NCBI GenBank assembly: GCA_025449115.1 | Contig: JAHLKC010000034.1 | Span: 124,001 to 188,000, forward strand | Origin: Chytridium lagenaria | Lineage: Eukaryota; Chytridiomycota; Chytridiomycetes; Chytridiales; Chytridiaceae | Length of the DNA: 64,000 nucleotides | Direction of reading: 5' to 3' | In this document: one piece after another, positions 57,668 through 64,000 of the stretch | Numbering within the stretch: the first letter of the stretch is position 1 | Layout of the letters: every line of letters starts with the position of its first letter | The notes under the pieces: model-generated | The model's input: the letters and a program-made list of their open reading frames with translations, nothing else | The model's database searches: none | Told to the model about the DNA's origin: nothing | Position numbers and translations under genes: made by a program

Positions 57668-58713
57668 GATATCCCCTTTCGCTGACCGGTTTTATATCAC
57701 TTCGGATTTGATGCAATGAATATGTTTCTGGCGCACGGATTTTTAATTTTTCTCCCTCTGGAAGGGACGCCCCTACTGGCTAAGTGAAACGCCCGTATCG
57801 CCGAGGGGGGTGCCTTAAGGTCCTACAGAAACTGGGCCATTGTGACGGGATGTCAGGCTGCCATAGAAAGGGCTGAATGGTGAGCAATGAGGATATTTCT
57901 TATGCTGTGAGCGGCACGTCCATTAAAATGAAGGAGAAACGAGGAAAAGTCTCAATATTTAATCTTGCGTCATCATATCAGCTAACCACTCGCCAGCCCA
58001 ACAAACATGCGAGTATGGCTAAGAGTATTATGAAGAAATTTGATCCTCTAAGCGTCATGGACTTGTGAAGACGTGGCCGTATCCCTGTCAGAATATGGAC
58101 TTATAGGATCATGAGATTTGTTGGTATTCACACTGTCTTGATCGTGGAGCTGTATCGAATAGAGTTGGAAAATGAGACGGTGACTGCGGTATTAAGCGAT
58201 AGCAAGACCGACAACACCAACAACATGACGCCGATGATAATACCAGCGATAAGAGCAGGAGATGGAACTTTGGATACGCTTTCGGGAGAAATTGCTGTCA
58301 CAGTTGTTAACGACGTACTTGAGATGAGGAGACCTCATTTAAGTCTACCAATAGCGGTAATGAGCTCAAGAAGCATGGGCATTCCTATTCCAGTCACCGC
58401 AGTCACTGCATGATGCTGTTGGTATATAGGCGATAATTTTAGCAAAGCATAGGCATCCATCGAGTACAGAAGTCAATCTCTCGTATTCATGATGTTTCGG
58501 AAACCAATTCCTCCAATGTTAGGTAAAGAACTCTCTCGTATTTACATCTAAGGGCCCCCAGTATTCTGCTCATTATCAGCCGTTTTTTATGATATATTGT
58601 TCTATCTCACGTCTTTCTTTTTTTTTTTTTCAACAGCGCAAAACGCATGCCGTGCTTCTCATAAAATCAATGCGTGATTAGAAACACAGCCGTCGTCCTC
58701 TCCCATCATCATC
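57668..58713. other. Intergenic with a possible membrane-protein remnant
   Basis: On the minus strand at about 58140-58330 one frame reads TTVTAISPESVSKVPSPAL, then IAGIIIGVMLLVLSVLLSLN and a short tail, like the stalk and membrane helix of a type I protein. No start or upstream exon was found, so it may be a remnant. T runs lie near 58617-58630. Confidence 0.35.
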
Positions 58714-59245
58714 ATGCGACCCTTATCAATCCTTCATCAGCATATCGCCAACGTCTTATCCATCCAAAGTCCCCTCCTTTATCGATATAGTCCAGAACTA
58801 AACTCTTCTACCGCCATTCCTTACAACCCCACCATGCAACCCACCTCATCGTTCCCTCTCTCTATCAACATCCCCAAATACAATGGCCCACGTTGCGTTG
58901 CATCCAAGATCTCATGTCGATCAAGCATCCTTCTTCTGGATGGAACGGGTCAGTAAATTCGGTGGAAGATTCGTCGTATTCCTCGCTGGAGCGTTTCCAG
59001 CCGCTAACGACGATTTTGGAGATTGGGGCGAGTTCGAGAGGTGCCTTGAAGCCGATGCACGTACAGCTCCTCCGGACATGCCGCTGCAGTGATTGGAGTT
59101 GACCGATGACCTGGACACTAACGCATGTGTTGATTTGCAACTCAAAGGAGCTATGAATGCTACTCAGCACGATGCTAATCTCGCATATTCGTTATCCCTT
59201 CGAGGCGCTTGGAAGAGAACTGTCTATGAAAATAATCTGAAGTAT
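58714..59245 (+). CDS. Possible gene, not identified
   Basis: Coding-like sequence spread over shifting frames: MRPLSILHQHIANVLSI, then SFFWMERVSKFGGRFVVFL, NDDFGDWGEFERCLEAD, and ELTDDLDTNACVDLQLKGAM ending near KRTVYENNL with a GT donor-like end. The GDWGEFERCL phrase slightly recalls the Cys motif of NRF-type extracellular domains. Frame changes and no conserved core make this weak. It may be a partial gene. Confidence 0.3.
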
Positions 59246-62200
59246 GCATACTAGTTCTTTACCTCAAACATCAATGCTAAGTGTTCAATATTCGCTAACA
59301 GGCCAATGGGCAAGATAAGTTGAGCTACGATCGTTATCGTCGCATTTAGTTAAAATAGTAGATGTTTAATAACGGACAGATATTTTAGGTATCGTTCTTT
59401 TCGGCGGGAGGCTGCATATTTGGAAAAGGATATGGAATATTAGAAGAAGCGCAGGATGTAATTGCGCTAATAAGATCCTTATGAATATGGGTAATGGATA
59501 CTAGAAGAATTCTCTATATTACAGGATAACTCTACCCTCCAACCGACTCGTCGCATCCAATTCAAGTCACAAATACGAGCTTTCCTCATTTACATGTTTT
59601 GCGACGTCGCTCTTTTGCCAACCACATGTACCTCACTCTACCTCTTCACCTCCGATAGCTTCATCTCGTCAAGACCCTGGTTCCACAGTATTAGCGGAGC
59701 ATGACGAGATACTCCGAATCTGGCAACGCGAATTTATCGCGGTGACGTTATTAAACTTAACTGCTGTAACTTCATCTTTTGAATGGCAGAGAGCGTTTCC
59801 CCTACGCTTACGGTCCCTCCCAACCTTCCCTCGAAAGTGCTTACCTCTGTGCTCTCCTCTCATCTGTAAGATATCGATGCAAGGGCCCGCTCTCAAAATC
59901 TCTCAAAGCCCACCACCTCCCACCATTCAAATCGCATTCTCGACGTCCCTTGCATTCATCAAGATTGTTTTAGGCGAACCCACAACTCCGGATTGCGTGC
60001 CAACATGGATGGGGGTATCGCGGAACTTTGCTCTCTGGAAGACCAATGCATAGTTCTTAAGCATTTTTATTTTATTTCGCTGGGACTTGGCCATGAACAA
60101 ACAGCTGTACTCTCAACATTTGATAGCCTACCCTAATAGAAAGTATTTTATCTCAGTACCCGTAACCCCCTGCTTTGATTAAAGGTGTCGTATACCACCC
60201 TGTAGGGTTATTACGGATAAAGCTGAAATAAAATTTGATCCCTAATTCCTGGGCTAAAATACAATTCCTTTGGAACACCGTTTTGCTATTCCTGCTTATG
60301 AAAACTTGCCTACGTACATGATGGATACCATTTTTGTCGTTACTCTTTCATTGAAAAAATGCTAGAAAAAGTATAAGCGAAAAAGAAAAAAAAGTAAAAT
60401 AAAATGAATAACATTTTATCTCTTTTTATTTTCCTAGAACTTATCTATCGCCGTTAGATGGGTTAGTGGAATCAGCGCCATTCGCTGTCCGCCTTGTCTG
60501 TGACTTTAAAGATCCATTGAAAGCTTAAAACGACTTTGGTGGATGATATGTTTTGAATTCAACGGGTAGCAAAGATCTGGTTATTTTGTGGGTTTTAATT
60601 ATAGGTCCGAATCATCAATTATTTCCACATGAATTGTCTAAATTCAGTTGTCACAACGTGGTCTCCCATAAAAGGTGTTAGACACGATGAAAAAGATAAG
60701 AAAACGCATGGTGAGATGGACGGCGTGTGGCCAATGGATGTATGCGCATGCGGGTTGCGCATCGGTGGAGCCTCTGAGATGTATCTGGTGTCGATGCCAA
60801 TATGGAGTTTATGATATCTTTTAAAAGTGGCCCAGCGGAAAAAAAGGCAAATCAGGACGTTGTTTAATTTTTGTTCCAGTTCAGGGAATCGAGTTGAACC
60901 ACAAAGACGAGATTCTGTGTGAAGAAAACCGTGGTGTCGGGAGAGTTCGGAGGTCATGCACTGAAAGTACAGGTGGTAGTCTTACACAAAAGACACATTA
61001 GACCACTTCATTTTACGAAAGAGGGTGATGCCCATCTCACAAGCTCACCTCGTCTGTTTGCAAGGGAAGCGAGATCGGGTGTGTTTTTGTTATCTTGCTA
61101 TGTTTATATAATGGCTTTCTAGTCCTGATAATGTTGATGGAAAAGAGGTCGCAAAACCCGTAAAAGTACTGCGTCAATACTGTGCTGTGTTTCATGAAAA
61201 ATCCCAGGGATGAGACAGGGACAACTGGGGAGCAGAAGGGCCCTCCCTTATCGCTTTTGAACACCTTTTAGCCCGATCGCACTATGATGATCTCGGACCG
61301 ACATGTTACAAACCAAGTTCCATGGGAACAGAAATTGGAACTGACAAGTCAAACTCATTTGAACCACACATGACACACTTGGACCCTTGTGGAACAGTTG
61401 GGTGCTTCCCTAAAAAATTATATGAACCCTTTTGGTAATGGTGCTCGCGTCGCGCGTTGATATCTGTTGAATTGATTATTGCATACTCGTGTCAGCCTCG
61501 ATATCACCATGACCTAGGTATACATGGCGCGCACCATCACCATGACTGAGAAGAAGAGCAACGTTGCGTGCTATTTCATACTGCCTGCCCACCCACGAGG
61601 TATGGTAAAAAAATCTGAGATACGCACAACTCAAGGCTGAACAATGTCTTGATATTAGGATCCGAGAAGAAAAGAATGAAAGCATCAACCATCATCGGAT
61701 CCCTATCACATCCGACCCGTTTTTAATATTAAGTATGCAAAGGATCCGCTCCGAATCCAAAATAGAAAGGATGCGATTGGCTTCACCTTATTGTGAGCCC
61801 TCAGCCGACCAAAGTGTTTGTGACGATGTGTCTCGTCTATTTGCACATCGCTGTGCCCCTATTTACCTTCTATTTATGCCCTAGGCGTCTCGTGCTGTGC
61901 AGGGAAGAACCGTTAAAACTTCCATAGCGTAAGAAGAGAAGACTTAGCCTGAATTCTGACCTCTGTGGTTTTTTATTGTCACGCTTCAATCTCATTCTCC
62001 TTCACTTCTCTTTCTCTTCTTCCGCCCAGGGAACCTTATTGGGAAAAAACCACCTCTCAGAAGGACTAAAGGAAGAGGAGGAGATGGGTTCAATTTCGTA
62101 CGCATACAAGCGTCAATGTTTAGTTATAGTTATTACAGTTTAGGAACAGTTTTTATGTCCCTATGGTTCTGGGTCCTGTTTTTTTCACCGACGGGCACGG

Positions 62201-62553
62201 TTACAACAGGTTATACAGCCCTTCATTTGGAGGCCAAGGGTGTGGATTTTATCACATTGACAATTCCAACTTGAAGGAGAATTTCGAGGAGGGAAATCAC
62301 ACCTTCTTTTTCTCCCCTTTTTAGTTTAACGTGTTCCCTCCTCTCATCCTCCACCTCCCTCCCACTTTCATGCTCTTTTCATTTATTTTATAACCGAAAT
62401 GAAATTTAACCTGCAACACCATCTAAAAGTAGGCACAGAGTTCGCCATTTTATAAAAAGGGGCTGCTCATCCCTCCAACCACCTTCAAATCCTAGGCCAG
62501 ACTGCTTCAGACATCTGATTTCACCCATTGAATACGAAAAAAAACAAACAATA
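59246..62553. other. Long region without a supported gene
   Basis: Weak coding-like frames occur at about 59528-60055, without domains. The rest is AT-rich. The last 300 bases are the CT-rich upstream region of the gene at 62554. Confidence 0.4.
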
Positions 62554-63749
62554 ATGCTTTCATCCATCAACAACACCTTGGGCTCTGCGCATCCATCTCC
62601 TGGGGCCTTTGCCTCAACAGATCCCTCAAAAGCACATACACCGTCCACATTCCTTCCATCGCCATCAGGAGCCATGCAGTTTGACGCAACCGTAGCAGCA
62701 TTCACAAGTCTGTTTGCGCTGCAATCTCAACAAGCATCAGCAGCAGCAGCAGCAGCAGCAGCAGCCGCCAACTCTCTTCCTCCTCCAACTCCTTACTTTC
62801 AACACTTTGCAGCTGCACAGGGTCTTGCACACCTCCCCAATCTTTCCACACCGACGTATCCCACATGACCATTCCCAACCCTTCCGACCTCTCAATGCTC
62901 TTTGGTATTCCAGCTTCAGCTTTCGCATTCCCGCAACCTCACCAATTTACCCCTCAACTTCAAGTCTACCCACCTGCACCCCACGCCCACCAGCACCTCG
63001 AACCCGCAGCAAAGTGGCTCGCAGAGTTCACTGTCGCATCCGCAGGCATGGGCCACAACCAAAACGTCTTTACAGAGTCCTTCCAGTCTTTCCCCCAAAC
63101 CCACTTTGGCACTTCACCTCACACCATCTCCTCTCCCCGCCACACTCCCATCATCCCATCCTCCACTCCCGTCTTTCGCCACCAAACCCCTCAAACACCC
63201 GCCTCCCCTCCACCCACTCCCAGCTCAACCCTTTCCACACAAATCCCTCACATCGTCATCGCCTCTTCCACCTCCAGCGACCACCCTTCCCCAGTCCTCG
63301 ACACCCTCTTTGACTTTTCCGACGCCTCCAGTGACACCTTTAAGCACGAGCCCACCCCCGACGCCCACAACTCCACAGCCTCCCCCTCCCCCTCTCAATC
63401 CAGCGGCGGGTGCTGTAAAGATGAAGGATGCCCGCTCTCCACTCCCACCGGCTTTTACCGCGTGGAATTCGACGCCGTCACCCCAAAGACCCGCGGTCGT
63501 ACGCCACGATGCCGCGAAGTACGTGACGATTCCATCTTTATCGACACATCCTTTTTCGGCGAAACAGTCTTTATCTCTTCTGACGATGAAGACGCGTCTG
63601 ATAATGAGGTCACTGTGAGATCTTCGGTGAAGAGAATCATGGTGCCGAAACCTGAACCCAAGAAAATCGTGTTTAGTTTCTTGAGGTCAAGGAGGAAGGA
63701 GTTTTTGAGAAGCATCGAGACGCCTTTGAAGAATGGATTGGTGTTATGA
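62554..63749 (+). CDS. Low-complexity Pro/Ser-rich protein with acidic C-terminal region
   Basis: No family recognised. Two frames form one protein: 62554-62865 (MLSSINNTLGSAHPSPGAF; poly-Ala encoded by a CAG run at about 62738-62764) and from there to 63749. The join needs one extra base, most simply a C in the run near 62836, giving TDVSHMTIPNPSDLSMLFG. The body is rich in Pro, Ser, Thr and His with Phe/Leu patches such as VLDTLFDFSDASSD, which look like activation-domain sequence. A short Cys motif (GGCCKDEGCPL) and an acidic patch (SSDDEDASDNE) precede the basic end KKIVFSFLRSRRKEFLRS. A regulatory protein or transcription co-factor is a guess; no DNA-binding domain is visible. Confidence 0.6.
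62738..62764 (+). repeat. CAG microsatellite coding poly-Ala
   Basis: About nine CAG units, read in the alanine frame (GCA) of the host gene, followed by further Ala codons. Such runs vary in length between strains. Confidence 0.8.
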
Positions 63750-64000
63750 ATGTTTCTTTAATTCGTTATATCATTGCTCTCCCTTCTTTCATGTAAAAAA
63801 AAAACACCCATAAACATCCGTGTCTTTCATTTTATCTGTTATTTTCTTTAATCTTTTTTAATATCTTCTTTTTAATCCACCCAATATTAGATGTTTTGCA
63901 ATCCTTTTGTGCATAGCCCCTCACACCCACCCCTCTGTCCTCTCTAACGTATATATGCACATGTCCTTTTTTTTAAGAAACCAAAATCAATATAGAATAT
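63750..64000. other. 3' flank to window end
   Basis: AT-rich 3' flank with A and T runs. No gene seen. Confidence 0.5.

Noticed and set aside
59528..60055. Plus-strand coding-like sequence
   Set aside because: Frames change often and no motif or homologous segment could be seen.

Overview
This window is nuclear DNA of a fungus. Its genes carry short GT-AG introns, and they include a formin, a plasma-membrane P-type H+-ATPase, a CE4 polysaccharide deacetylase, a Kre9/Knh-type GPI protein and several secreted, serine/threonine- or proline-rich surface proteins. A long gene with two class III cyclase domains followed by a P-loop NTPase (soluble adenylyl cyclase, ADCY10-like) favours an early-diverging, probably zoosporic (chytrid-like) lineage over Dikarya. 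That placement is inference. No rRNA, tRNA or CRISPR array was recognised by eye.

Layout. 1-2178: 3' part of a formin gene (FH1-FH2). 3479-5893 (-): intact secreted, GPI-type peptidase S41 (CPAF-like). 8143-10078: secreted M14 zinc carboxypeptidase. 10932-13055: secreted repeat protein built on a ~130-bp minisatellite plus a Lys-Pro-Glu repeat. 13672-14514: glutathione S-transferase-like gene. 16876-19441: Cys-rich protein of a family I cannot name. 19751-22209: second S41 paralogue, broken by frameshifts. 22525-27999 (-): ADCY10-like cyclase/NTPase. About 28045-28205: fragment of a third S41 copy. 28725-30021: O-methyltransferase. 30392-33111: hAT transposon with TIRs and an 8-bp target duplication. 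33529-38744: Ty1/copia retrotransposon with a 5-bp target duplication. 40769-44579: H+-ATPase. 46060-46238: remnant LTR of another copia family. 46662-47510 (-): Kre9/Knh-like protein. 48404-49806: seven-helix membrane protein. 50414-50962 and 51978-52949: paired secreted paralogues, the second with a GPI stalk. 53387-54574: polysaccharide deacetylase in short exons. 55137-57667 (-): second copy of the Cys-rich family. 62554-63749: low-complexity acidic/proline-rich protein.

Across the window, conserved genes are interrupted by apparent one-base losses, mostly in short homopolymers. The H+-ATPase alone needs five, yet its codons are otherwise well conserved. The simplest reading is residual assembly indels, so fragmented reading frames here should not be taken as pseudogenes without raw reads. 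The 740-aa S41 gene at 3479-5893 is a clean exception.

Functionally the window leans to the cell surface and extracellular space: two proteases, a deacetylase, a Kre9-like protein, GPI/stalk proteins and the proton pump. Two mobile elements lie side by side at 30.4-38.7 kb. The strongest candidates for undescribed biology are the Cys-rich RTGKWRP-motif family, the secreted paralogue pair, and the S41 family in three states of preservation. All three are inferences from single-window reading.
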